Part shown: positions 45,985-56,983 of the stretch, one piece after another
How the letters are laid out: each line of letters begins with the position of its first letter
Numbering within the stretch: position 1 is the first letter of the stretch
Assembly (NCBI RefSeq): GCF_907165205.1
Contig: NC_058191.1
Location: 28,972,064 to 29,036,063 of the forward strand
DNA: 64,000 bases
Direction: 5' to 3'
DNA from: Coccinella septempunctata
Lineage: Eukaryota; Arthropoda; Insecta; Coleoptera; Coccinellidae
Made by a program: the position numbers and the translations under genes
Notes under the pieces: model-generated
What the model was told of the DNA's origin: nothing
Seen by the model: only the letters and a program-made list of their open reading frames with translations
Database searches by the model: none

Positions 45985-46990
45985 GTACCTGTATTTAAAA
46001 GGGTTAAGAGGTGAGCAGATTTACGAAGATATGCTTAATACCCTTTGTGATCAATGTCCTTCGTATGCGACCGTGAAAATTTGGACTGCAAGCTTCAAAA
46101 GAGGTAAATTTTCCATTGAAGATTATGACCGATCGGGAAGGCCAGTTTCTGTGTCAGTCCCCGAAAGTATCGATGCAGTTCATGGCATGATTTTATCAAA
46201 CTCTCAAATTGGGCTAAAATGGATGATCTGAAGCACTGAATATTTCATACAAACGCGTTCATCATATAGTTCAAGTCAATTTGGACATGAGAAAAATTGC
46301 TGCGAAATGGATCCCCAAATGTTTGAATGTTGACCAAAAGCGTGCAAGGGTAGAAGTATCGCCTTTGATCTGTGCTGGATTTGAAAATGATGTTGACTTC
46401 TTAAACCGAATTTTTACTATGGATGAGACTTGGGTACATTTCTACGATCCAGAAACAAAGCAACAATCGATGGAATGGCGACACTTCGGTTCTCCAAGAA
46501 GTTTCGTGTCCAAAAATCTGCTGGAAAAGTTCTTGCTTCAGTTTTTTGGGATTGTTATGCAGTAATCATAATTGATCTTTTGGATGAGGTTAGAACAATA
46601 ACCGGAGATTACTATTCGACATTACTGACCAGTCTACGGAATAAAATTATAGAGAAAAGACGCGGAAAGCTATACAAAGGTGTTTTGTTTCTGCAGAACA
46701 ACGCCCCTGCACACAAATCCCATGTTGCCAGGCAAAAAATTCGTGATTTAGGGTTTGAATTACTAGAACACCCCCCTTATTCACCAGATTTGGCTCCATC
46801 CGACTATTACTTCTTTCCTCAACTGAAAAAAAGTTTAAAAGGTCGTAAATTTTCTTTCAACGAGGAGGTTATGAATGATGTGGAGGTCCGGTTTGCAGAG
46901 CAAGAAGAAACATTTTTTTTGAATGGTCTAGAGACGTTGCAGGTTTGCTGTAATAAATGTATCCCATTAAGAGGAAAATATGATGAGTAA
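45985..46990 (+). pseudogene. mariner transposase, inactivated copy 2
   Basis: Three frames make up the protein. 45985-46231 holds the end of the DNA-binding part (LNTLCDQCPSYATVKIWTAS, DRSGRPVSVSVPESIDAVHG). 46232-46500 carries RVHHIVQVNLDMRKIAAKWI and MDETWVHF, the intact first Asp. 46430-46990 carries KKFRVQKSAGKVLASVFWDC, FLQNNAPAH and PPYSPDLAPSDYYFFP, ending RGKYDE. The second catalytic Asp is Asn here (QNN for QDN). A 7-bp gap relative to copy 1 near 46497 (CCAAGA then AGTTTCG) causes the second frameshift. Copy 2 keeps the linker segment that copy 1 lost, and each copy has lost a different catalytic Asp. Confidence 0.88.
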
Positions 46991-47058
46991 TAAAACATTT
47001 AGACATTGAAATTTTGTTTGGTTCTATAGTAGGCTAAAAATTTTCCAATATATCTTCG
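45985..47058 (+). mobile_element. mariner transposon, copy 2 (5'-truncated)
   Basis: Homology to copy 1 starts at GTACCTGTATTTAAAA directly after the TIR element. The first 210 bp of the mariner, including its 5' TIR, are absent. The 3' TIR ends CTTCG at 47058, followed by TA. Confidence 0.88.
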
Positions 47059-47060
47059 TA

Positions 47061-48500
47061 CAGTCCAACTTTTTCGAGCAGTTGTCAATAAAACAATTGT
47101 TGTCAACATGATAGCGAACATGATGACCAACGATCGTTAAACAGTCATGGTACCAGAAGAAGAAGAAGCACCTGAACTTGCGGATCAATCGTTATATCTA
47201 AATATTCAATGTTTCCTGTTCAAGTCAATCTCGAGGTTTTCCAGATTTCTAAGACTTATAGTCTATCTTGTCATTATTTTGGGTAAGTTTATTGGTTCTG
47301 AACCATTGTAGCTTTTCAGCATTGAGTATTAACTGAATTATTATTGAAATATGAAAATATAAAATTATTGAATACTCAAACTTTCCCTTGAATAAGTTAG
47401 GATGAAAAAAAGGGTATTTTTAAAAGACGTATTTTCCAACAGCATGAAGCATTCAAGGCACCCACCCACCTCTGATTGAAGAATTTGGGGAATTCAACAT
47501 GGGATAGCCAGATGAACCTATATCCTAGATAACCTGTGCTAACATTCGGTTAGGTTAGAAGGGTTCAAACTACTACTATGGGATGGATTACTCCCCAAAT
47601 CTAAGGTTACTGAAAATTCCCATTACCTGGTACACAGGTATTAGTCTGATTCTTCCCCGTTCGGATAGCCCTTTATCTGCAACCACGTTATTACATTTCT
47701 AGAAGTCCATCAAGAGTAAACTGAATTACTCCAAACCGTTGGCTCGCCTTTGTCCGGAGGAGATTACATATAATTGAAATGGTTTAGCCGTCTAGCAATT
47801 TCGAAATTAAATTCAACAATTGGCAACAACAGAATTAATGACAGCGGCTCGATCTACGCTTTGTTAGGAGTTTCAGATTCACTGCTGGACTATTTGTTAT
47901 CGAATTAAATGCATTGTTGGGTCGAATTGAGAGAGAGGAATCTGAAGAAGCGATGGAGGATAGTTCGGATCGCCAGGATAGGTTTGAGATCAGGCGATCG
48001 TTCCAAATGGAAATGTATTACCTAATTTGAGCCAAATCGATTTATAGAATTGTGTATTCATCAAATCTCCAATCCCATAATATTTTTTTGGAAATATGTT
48101 TGGAATAATTAGTTTTTGAAGATGAAATTATGATTCTTGTTTGATTCATAACAATCAATCAACCAAAATTATTGTACTTAGATAACAAATTTATCAAATT
48201 TGTGTTCTCCATGATACATTCGATTCAGTTGTAAATCGTGGAAATTAGGGCAAAATAATTATAAACTAAAGTTACATGGCTTTCATGTTTATATTCAGCA
48301 AACATTTCATACAATTTTTCATTTGCTTCTTCAAGGCTGAAAGGGTTGAGTACTATTCTTAAAGTTTGGAGACAAACATAGTGAAATATAACAATTTTAC
48401 AATTACAATATTACATTTTGAATATATTTCTTCTTTTCACCTACTTTCAAAGAGGTATGAAATATGAATATGAATGAAATATATAAGACAGAAAGTTCTA
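47061..48500. other. No gene recognised
   Basis: AT-rich. A pair of GGTTAGGTTAG-like words near 47550. No frame of note. Confidence 0.5.
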
Positions 48501-49485
48501 TACAGGGTGACAATTTAAAAACTTGTCTGGCCAATTATGTCGCGACAAAGATATTTTCAGAGCAAATGCCGAAACAAGTCAATTTTTATTCGGAGGGGGA
48601 CATATTTTGAGCAGAATTGTAAGCCGAAATCTCCTCAACCCTAGGTGTGGGGGCTATCATCGCTAAATTCTCAAAAGGGAATAGGGGGTGAGATTGACCT
48701 CAATTGAAACTCTCTACATGAATACTATGGTTTGCAAATTTTTATTGATTTCTTGAAGTAGTTACAGGAGGTGACAATTTGAAAACTTGCCAGGCCAATT
48801 ATGTCACGACAAGGATGTTTTCCAAGAAAAAGCCGAAACAGGTCAATTTTTAAAGGGAGGGGGACATATTTTGAGCAAAATTGTAAGCCGAAATCTCATC
48901 AAACCTAGGTGTAGGGGCCATCACCCCTAAATTCTTCATAGGGAATAAAGGGTGAGCTGAACCTCAATTGGAAGACAATATTTCCTCTACATAATACTAT
49001 TGTCTTCCAATTGAGGTATAGCTCGTCCTCTATTCCTATTAAGAATTTAGGGGTGATGGCCCCTACACCTATGTTTGATGAGATTTTGGCTTACAATTCT
49101 TCTAAAAACATGTCCCACTCCGAATAAAAATTGACCTGTTCCGGGATTTTCTCTGAAAACATCCTTGTCCAGACATAATTGACCTGGCAAGTTTTCAAAT
49201 TGTCAGCCCCTGTAACTACTTCAAGGACTCAATAAAAGTTTGCAAACCATAGTATTCATGTAGAGGGTCAACTGATCTTTCAATTGAGCTAAAGCTCACC
49301 CCCTATTCCCTATTGAGAATTTAGGGGTGGCTCCTACACATAGGGTTGAGGAGATTTCGGCTTACAATTTTGCTCAAAATATGTCCCCCTACGAATAGAA
49401 ATTGACCTGTACCGGCATTTTCTCTGAAATCATCCTTGTCGTGACATAATATTGCACTGACAAGTTTTCAAATTGTCACCCTGTA
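48501..49485. mobile_element. Foldback element with four repeat units (985 bp)
   Basis: The ends are TACAGGGTGACAATTT and AAATTGTCACCCTGTA. Two units of about 240-265 bp run forward (from 48501 and about 48770) and two run backward (to about 49218 and 49485). Each unit contains GTGACAATTT..ACTTG, CGACAA(A/G)GAT, GGGGGACATATTTTGAGC, GTAAGCCGAAATCTC and a CTAAATTCT word. The centre is a perfect-looking hairpin on AATTGGAAGACAATA (48968-49012). It is noncoding and would fold into a hairpin of nearly 500 bp if transcribed. Confidence 0.85.
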
Positions 49486-52011
49486 TTTTTCTTAACGTAG
49501 CTTTTGCATTAATTACCACTTGAGCCTCGAGGACTTTTATTATCTGGCAATAATAGAATAACAGTTACTTATACAACAAGAAAATGAAATGAATGTTTAT
49601 ACATGAGAAGGAAGCTTAACCCACGTGCCCCAAGCTTCTTTTCTTCGAATGAATAGACATTTATAACGCAAGTGTTGTATAGAAAATTTCATTCCATTTT
49701 GATAAGGATTCAAATGATGACAAAAATTTGACTTTCCAGAGAATTATCTAATTTATGAAATGACATGAAAGGTATAATTTCGATTGATTGTTTCTAGGGC
49801 ATTATTCAATCCATAGCATCGCAAGAGCTATAGATACAGTCATTTTCATCTTATTTTATTTCACATAGCTTGTTGCTATGTCGTCTTTAAACAGCAAAAA
49901 GAAATGAAAATAATTTAAATTATTTTGAATTCATTTACGGCCTATTATTGTCATATATTCTGACAATGTGGTGAATCAATATTGAATCATGAACATTTTT
50001 GATGTACTGTTAGTGTCTTAAAAGCAATGAAATACAAAAATGTGAAAAAAATATTTTATTTTCTCAAACCCGTTATCGAATATGTGTATCCATGTGGCAT
50101 TTCAAGCTTTTTTGATTTTCTGAAAAGAATATTATTCAATAAATTCAATTGGACTTACCCGATCCATTATCCGTACTGTGCATACTCAGTATTGAATTTT
50201 TCTACTCCTCATAGCACATTTTCACACTGCTCTCCATGTTGAGTATTTACCAAAATGGGGTTATATCTGAAAAAAATTATCAATTTTGAAAATTTTTATC
50301 GTTTCAAAAATCGAAGGTTACGAAAACTCCAATTTGTATACAAGTTGGACCAGAAATAACGAGCAATAATTATAGAAATGCTAGAACACTAGAAAATAAG
50401 TGGTCTTTGTCGAATGAACTTATTTTCGAAACTACTCATCTTCAACCCTCGAAAAAGGTATATCGATAATAGTTTTTGCCTATAAAAAGTATGTACCATA
50501 AAATAACCTCATTAAAATATTGGGTTTTATCATTGAGTATAAATACTTGAAAGTTTTATTGAGGATACCATTATGGGTAGTTTTTAGGTAAACCTTTTCT
50601 GGTAGGTACAACTTTTTTTTTGGACAGAGGTTTTATTTATGATACGTATCAAAATAGTTTTCTTTGAAGCTATTTTTGATGATATATCCTCTGGATATAT
50701 CATCCAAAATTTTTTTTAATTCATGTATTATGGTAAATAAAAGTTATCCTCATCTTTCAAGAGAATTACCTTGGCCTAGAAAGTGGTAGAAGTGTAGTGA
50801 TACAACCAACAAATATGTAGCGTCTGAAAAATGATCTACATACCCAAGAAAGTGTCTTTTTTATTGTTTGTTTTTCTCAATAAATTAATCATTTTACGCC
50901 TCAAGCCACTAAGTGTTAATCTGATTTCTGATTCAATGCGAACAGCAGAAGTTCGTTCAGAGACAACAAACAATATAAAGAGTATCTCCTTGATTCGAAT
51001 TCAAACAGTTTTTATTTATACATTTCTAAATTGAGTATTGTATCGAAAAATCGAAATTTATGGACAAAATGGTGTTATACGACATATTTTCATATAACTA
51101 CGTACTCAACTGAATATATTTAGTGTGTAAATGATGACAAAATGTACTGGGACAATTAAAGTGTTTTTTCAACATAAGAGATCTAAGGGCCGGTTTATTC
51201 ACCTATCATTAAGGCTATTGGGCAGATTAACTAAATGTCAATAAATCGGCCCAATAGTTCAGAATTCAGAAACATAAACTCCTTTGTATCCTTTCAGTAA
51301 CTAGCAAAACGATTAATGGTTATGAATATGTCCAAAATAGTCACACGTGTTCATTAAATTCAACAAACATTAGTTGAAAACTCAATAATAGTTATAATGC
51401 CCAAAACGATCATTCCTTTTCCCAATCACTCACCTTCTGTAGGAAAAATAATCAACTACAGATGAATTAATTTCCAGAGCCAATGTAACACCCAACAATC
51501 AACGTATTCACAAACAACACAAATTAATTACAACTGATCAGACTGAAGAAAAACTGAAACCTCATTCGGATCAAAAATAGAAATGTAATGAACACGAACT
51601 TAACTCACATTGCGTTCAAATTTCAGCCATAATCATTGTTTTCTAAGAACTTGTGAAATTCTCTTGTGGCATGCAACTGAAACGGGTCTGAATGCGGGTT
51701 CATTACCCATATAGCTTATCTGTCTCTTCAGTAATATCTAGTGTAATTCTCGACCCACATGATGGTGGTCCCAAACGTTTTCCTGCATTCGTGAAGTATG
51801 GATTGCATTGTCGATTAATTTGCGGGTTATCTGTATTCAATTGTTGGCAACTTCGATGTACAGTGAAGAGGCAGTTGAGAGCCCATAAAAGGACGAAAGT
51901 TCAACATCCTGCCTGAATGAAAATGAAATGTGCATCAAGTAAAGAAACTCAAGAGGCGAACTATCAATGGAACTATTTGTCCTATTATCTGGTTATTGGA
52001 AACTACAAAAT
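49486..52011. other. No gene recognised; small repeats
   Basis: Perfect hairpin TGATATATCC/GGATATATCA at about 50684-50708. A 66-bp unit with TIR-like GGGCCGGTTTATT/AATAAATCGGCCC ends at 51187-51252. Otherwise AT-rich without signal. Confidence 0.45.
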
Positions 52012-52635
52012 TGTAACGGGTTAAGTTCGCAAAAGGGTTTAATCTCGAGCGCCAGCTATTCTTTCAATAGGGAGGAATAGCAAACCCAGTCAGGTACCTA
52101 CTAGTCGGAGACTGAGTTCGGGGTTATCTAAGGTGGTAGCGATAACAAATACTTTAAAACCGAATTTATTACAAGATCTAAATTACAGTGAAACATACAG
52201 TGATTTCCAAGTCAAGAAATAATACAGCTGATGACCCAGTTCGAAATGAGGAAAACAGAAATGCAATAATTAATTTATCACGGTAATCAGAAATTCAAAC
52301 TCAACACAGTGAAATCAATGAATTAAACAATATTCAAATTAATTATAATCAGTCAAAATATCAGGTATTAAAGAAAGAAAGATAGAAATCAATAGCGGTC
52401 ACTTTGATTCCTTCTGAGACAATGAGGGATGTACGGGGTTTACACAAAATTTACAGTAACCGGTTTTCTCAGAAAGATCCAAGTCCCTGTAATCGGTTAA
52501 TTTAGAGATGGGTTTGATCCCGAGCACTTTCAGTGATTTTCAGTGAAGAGGCCAATCAGAATTGAAACTATTCAATAAACGGGACAGGGTTGATGCAGGT
52601 GAAACACAATGGAACAATTACAGGATAACGGGGTA

Positions 52636-52912
52636 GTTTATCGTGGTCTCTCCGTGGCAATCTTGGGTGTACACGCCAAGCATTACCAGCAGAAAAACTT
52701 CGAGACCTCTGCCGATTGGTTTCCGTCACCAGAGAGCCAGGCGACAGAAGTCTGCGGTAAATGGGCAATCTAAACGGAACACAACAGGGGTAGGACGGGA
52801 TAGGTTACTGTGGTCGTTCCGTGGCAACCTTGGGTGTACACGCCAAGCATTACCAGTGGAACGACTTCGAGACTTCTGTCGATTGGGCGACGGAAGTCTG
52901 CGTTAAACAGGT
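52636..52912 (+). repeat. Tandem repeat, about 172-bp period, 1.6 copies
   Basis: GTGGTC(T/G)(C/T)TCCGTGGCAA, then CTTGGGTGTACACGCCAAGC and ATTACCAG, then CTTCGAGAC and GAAGTCTGCG recur at 52639 and 52811. GTACACGCCAAG sits in a short palindromic context (CTTGGGTGTACACGCCAAG). Confidence 0.8.
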
Positions 52913-52977
52913 GAATTAACAATAAGGATTAACACAATTAAACAAATAAAAGAATGCAACTATGAATCACGAAGTAT

Positions 52978-53613
52978 CATCATCATTGCTGTATCCCGTT
53001 ACCGGGAATAAATCTACAAAAAAAAGAAAAAAAATAAAAAATTGCGAACAGACTTGTAATTTCTTAGGACTAGTTGCGACTGTGTGCCCTCCTGTGACTA
53101 AAGAGACCCAACCGTGACCTGCAGATCCTTCCACACTCAGGGCATGGATAGTCACCAACCAGATCTGGCCGCCGCTGTATCCTTCTCGATTCTCCACTAT
53201 AACTGTGTACCAAAGACCTCCACTGTGACCTGTCTAACGCTAGTTGTTCCCAGTTATGATTGGCATTGACTAATTTTAGGGATTGATGTAGTGTATCCTT
53301 AAACCGCTTATACTGGCCTCCTGGTTTCCGGGCTCCCTCAGTGAATTCGCCATATAGAGCTATTTTGGGGAGTCTTGTGTCAAGCATTCTCAGAATGTGG
53401 CCGCTCCATCTGAGTCGGGCCCTCGTTACTTGAGTCTCAATTGTTGTACAACTCGCGCGTTGCAAGACTTCTGCATTCGAAACTTTGTGGAACCATCTGA
53501 TGTACATTATCTGTCTTAGATGACGTTGTTGCGTTTGTTCAAGCTGTTTAATATGTCGCCTGTAGGGCGTCCAGCTTTCGCTTCCATAAAGAAGCGTTGG
53601 GAGGACCACTGCT
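52978..53613 (-). mobile_element. 5'-truncated L2/CR1-like LINE, copy 2, with 11-bp TSD
   Basis: TCACGAAGTAT at 52967-52977 and 53614-53624 brackets the insertion. The minus-strand 3' tail is an ATGATGATG run (52985 down to 52978). The 5' end falls inside ORF2 (AVVLPTLLYG). Confidence 0.9.
53056..53613 (-). pseudogene. LINE ORF2 C-terminal fragment with terminal zinc finger
   Basis: One open frame on the minus strand runs from VVLPTLLYGSESWTPYRRHI through RHLRQIMYIRWFHKVSNAEV, TRARLRWSGHILRMLDTRLP and KIALYGEFTEGARKPGGQYK to a complete C-terminal finger, CPECGRICRSRLGLFSHRRA (CX2C...HX3H type), then HSRN and a stop. This is the last 180 or so residues of ORF2, beyond the RT core. Because the frame is intact it is the better guide to the family than copy 1. 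It cannot act alone without the endonuclease and RT. Confidence 0.85.
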
Positions 53614-54358
53614 TCACGAAGTATGCGGTATCAAGAAAAGACTTGTTCCGGTACGGTCACACCACCACTTAGAGAAATGAAAAAGAAAAGAAAAAAACTC
53701 TAATAGAAAGAATATCAAATTAAATTAATCAGAAATGAATCGAATCAAATAAGAATCAATCAATGCGGAATAAGGAATCTATCAACTACTGCCGAAGAAT
53801 AATGAATAAATCGCCGAACAGTGAATAAAATGAATGACGTTCGTCTGGTGGTGCAGTCCTATTTATCAACTTTCCAACATGTGGACGGTCATGTGATCAA
53901 AATTGCATCCAAAAATTCGGTATTCTCGAATATTCTCCCCAGAAGAAATATTCTCGGTGGCGGTTATCGCTTTATCGGTAAAATAAACTGTCGTTATCTG
54001 CAATCCACGTTGTTTTTATGCTGAATTCGGTGAGTTTTTGTGACGGAAAAACAACGCCGAAAGCAGAAAGACACTTTTTCTTTGTTTTGTATTATCACGG
54101 CGGATTACTGATGGAAATTTCAATTTTACGGAATTTGAATTTTCAGGATCTGAAAAATATTTCCAAAATGAAACGGAATAACTATATTGAAACTGAAATC
54201 TCCATCAGACGGTGTTGCATTGCTTCAACTGGAAAATTCAGGGAAACGGACATTTAAAACGAAGCTTATTTAAAACAATCAAGTATCGTTACATCCCCCT
54301 CCCTTGGGAAAAATTGAAGATGCTTTGAAGACACAAGTTCAATTTGATAAGGGGGTAA

Positions 54359-54432
54359 CCGGAGAAGAAGCTATGTTGCTCTGATGAGGTCAAATGAGAC
54401 CGAAACCATGGTCAGCATCTGCTTTTCTTCGG
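54359..54432 (+). ncRNA. Type I hammerhead self-cleaving ribozyme
   Basis: The core CTGATGA is at 54381-54387. Helix II GGTC/GACC is at 54388-54391 with 54398-54401 and a 6-nt loop (AAATGA). GAAA follows at 54402-54405. Helix III is ACCATGGT (54405-54412) and C17 is 54413, the predicted cleavage site before A54414. Inner helix I pairs TGCT (54377-54380) with AGCA (54414-54417). After an internal loop, outer helix I pairs 54359-54371 with 54421-54432 over 12 pairs including two G-U, with one bulged A. All conserved core positions match. Helix III is self-complementary with at most a 2-nt loop, so the active form may be a dimer, as proposed for hammerheads in Penelope-like elements and retrozymes. 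No host element was identified around it. Confidence 0.8.
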
Positions 54433-55985
54433 TGAAGCATACTCCATTTAGGGCCCTGACGATGGAAAATTGGCTAGTTCAATTCAGATTATTATACTTC
54501 ATGATATTTATATCAGCGGGGGGTATGCATCTGAATCAAATCAGTTTATTATTATTGATGAATGTGTTTAACCATGGTTTAATTTTTCCACTTATGCCGG
54601 TTTATATCACTGTGTGACTGAGGAAAATGTTTCAAGAGTCGCCCCAGCCAGCGTGATCCCAGTCGATCAATCGACTTATTACGCCTCATAAAGCTCCAAC
54701 TGGGTGTATTGACTTCATTGCCGAAAACCACGCAAATATTCCAGAAGGGCCCGCGGATAACCGATAACAACGCATCCTAACTCGACGCAAACGAACCCAT
54801 TACGAACGCAAGATATCCCGCTCTCAAATTGGGGAAACGAAAGGGCGCGCGCTGGAAAAAGAGATCCCGCCAAATTGGCGAAGAAGTGTTGTTCGGGTAT
54901 CCGCATTGAGAGAATCAATCCAGGTCGTTAATATAACGAGGTGCCGGCATCTCCTAGAGCTTAACTCCCCCCAGCTACAAGGTGTCAATTTGTTCTAATA
55001 GATGGTACGATCGTGGTAACGGCGGGCTGTGGCTAAAAACGCCAACACTTCTACTATGTTATCTCTCTGCTCTTTGCCGCCTTTTTAACGATCTCTCATT
55101 AGAAACACCCGGGCCATTATATTTTAAAAAACGTCATTTTTCTGAAAAAGGGTCGTTATGATGGAAGACAACCCCGCTCTGGGCAGGATGCGGGGTTGGT
55201 GATATTGAGACCGATTAGTCAAATTAGAAGAATGTTTCGTTCGATAATTTCTCACCTTTCGTTGTCGAATGCGATTGAGTTTTAATTGAAGGGGGTTGTG
55301 GTGTTGATGAAACTTGGAAGGGCGTCAAACCGATCTTCTGATTGTAGTCTTACGTTTTTTGTTGCTGTGGAAACATTGAAGAAATCATCAATCAGTATGA
55401 AGAAGCACGTATTGGTAGTCGAAAAATGGCTTTGGATTTCGATAAGGTTTCACAAAGACAGATGATTTGGGCGGTTTCAGATAGGTCAGACATCTTTCAG
55501 TTCATATCGTACTGAGTTTCACAAGAACCGTTCTAGAACTGCCAGGAGTAGGAGTTTGTGTATTAGAATGGTCTTGTTCGGGGTTTTTGGCACTTTTCTA
55601 GTACTAACTTCTTCGTTCTTCATCCTGGGATAATCCTAAAACTATCTAAATTCAGTACCTGAGAATTGATCTGGGATATATTCGACGCATGTCCATAAAT
55701 TTGAATTTGTTGATAACAACCTAACCTAACCTAAATTTTTCAACAGGTAATCGGTAGATGAACCAAGTTTTGTTTGTGAAAGTTCTATTTATTTTTGCCC
55801 TTCTGATGGAGTTCTTACATTTATTTGACAATAATAGTTCTTCATCTTCCTCTCCGAACAGTGATGAAGAGTTCCTTGCCGAATTTGCTGAAAATATCGT
55901 ACCAAACTTGTAGATTCCTGATACCTAATAGTAATCTAAAAATAAAGGTTACGTTGAGGAGACAGTACCATTAAATTTAAATAAA
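54433..55985. other. No gene recognised; GC-richer island
   Basis: 54630-55200 is less AT-rich (AAAGGGCGCGCGCTGG and CAACCCCGCTCTGGGCAGG) and unexplained. CCTAA occurs three times in a row at 55720-55734. Confidence 0.4.
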
Positions 55986-56120
55986 CAAGAATTCGATAAG
56001 ATAATTTCAACAAGAGTTTTAACAAAAGAATTTCAACAAGATATTTTCAACAAAATAGTTTTAACTAAAGAATTCCAACAAGATAATTTGGGCAAAAGAA
56101 TTTTTACTATGGAGGGTTTT
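55986..56120. repeat. Degenerate minisatellite
   Basis: TTTCAACAAGA/TTTTAACAAAAGAA-like units of about 17-20 bp repeat six or seven times with substitutions. Confidence 0.65.
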
Positions 56121-56983
56121 CACAAAAGATTTCGAACAATGGATGGCAAAAGACCCTTGATAATTTCCAAAATAACCATATATAACAGATATCGAGATTC
56201 ACTTCAGATGTGTGTGGTCTGGTGTTGTCCTGATAGAAAACAACACTTCTCTTGATGGTCAATTCTGGTCAATCGCTAGCTACAACGCCATATTATGGAA
56301 TACCACTGTAACTTTGAATGTCATTTACGAAGGAAATGATAGAGGATTAAAATTTTAAAGAAGCAATGAATTTTAACGCAACTGGGCGTTACTCCCATTC
56401 GTGTTTTCCGAAAGACGCTCACTTGTATCCTATTCTCATACGTGTGAATGTAATCAAGAGATGAACAGAAAAATTGACTTCACATTGAGGGATTTGCTGA
56501 TTGACCTAGGCTATGAAAAGATCAACAAGAAGGATTTTGAATTTTATATAATTAAGATTTTGTATATTGTTATGATTAATTGCATTGCATATATTAAAAA
56601 CGTCAGATATCGGGAGATAATTAATTTCACACATAAGGTTGAGAATAGATTACGTTTTTGTTTTCAGGACTAAAATCAAAATTCGATGAAAAAGCATGGG
56701 TTTCCAGTTGAAATAAGGAAGTATGTTTGCGTGAATACCCTATGGAGATTTTTCATCTAAATGAGTGGAAAACTGAGAGCACGGCTCTAGTAATCTTCCC
56801 TGAAAATTTCATTCTTTTAACTTCAAAAGAAAAGTTGCTGTCACCATATTTCTGATCCTTCCCAATAGAGACCAAGCTCAAACAACTCTGGTTGGATCTT
56901 GTTTACTATCAGGTGGCGCTAGTGTTTATTCAGATATCAAAGCATCGAATGAAGGGTCGATCAATTCATTCCATTTTCATACA
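56121..56983. other. No gene recognised
   Basis: A CGCAACTGGGCGTTA word near 56382 recalls the terminus of the MITE at 22764-22895 but no partner end was found. An open stretch at 56401-56673 matches nothing. Confidence 0.4.

Larger units (their letters stand above)
52012..54293. mobile_element. LTR-like block (TGTAACG...CGTTACA) carrying a LINE insertion
   Basis: The block starts TGTAACGGGTTAAG and ends TATCGTTACA. Without the LINE and one TSD copy it is about 1.64 kb. It contains a 172-bp tandem repeat. AACCTTGGGTGTACAC in that repeat also occurs in the gypsy-like LTR at 30584-30966. No flanking duplication or primer-binding site is evident, so a solo LTR is only one reading. It could equally be another repeat class. 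Confidence 0.35.

Noticed and set aside
52225..52260. CTGATGACCCAGTTCGAAA resembling a hammerhead core
   Set aside because: The bases between CUGAUGA and GAAA cannot pair into helix II and helix III is absent.
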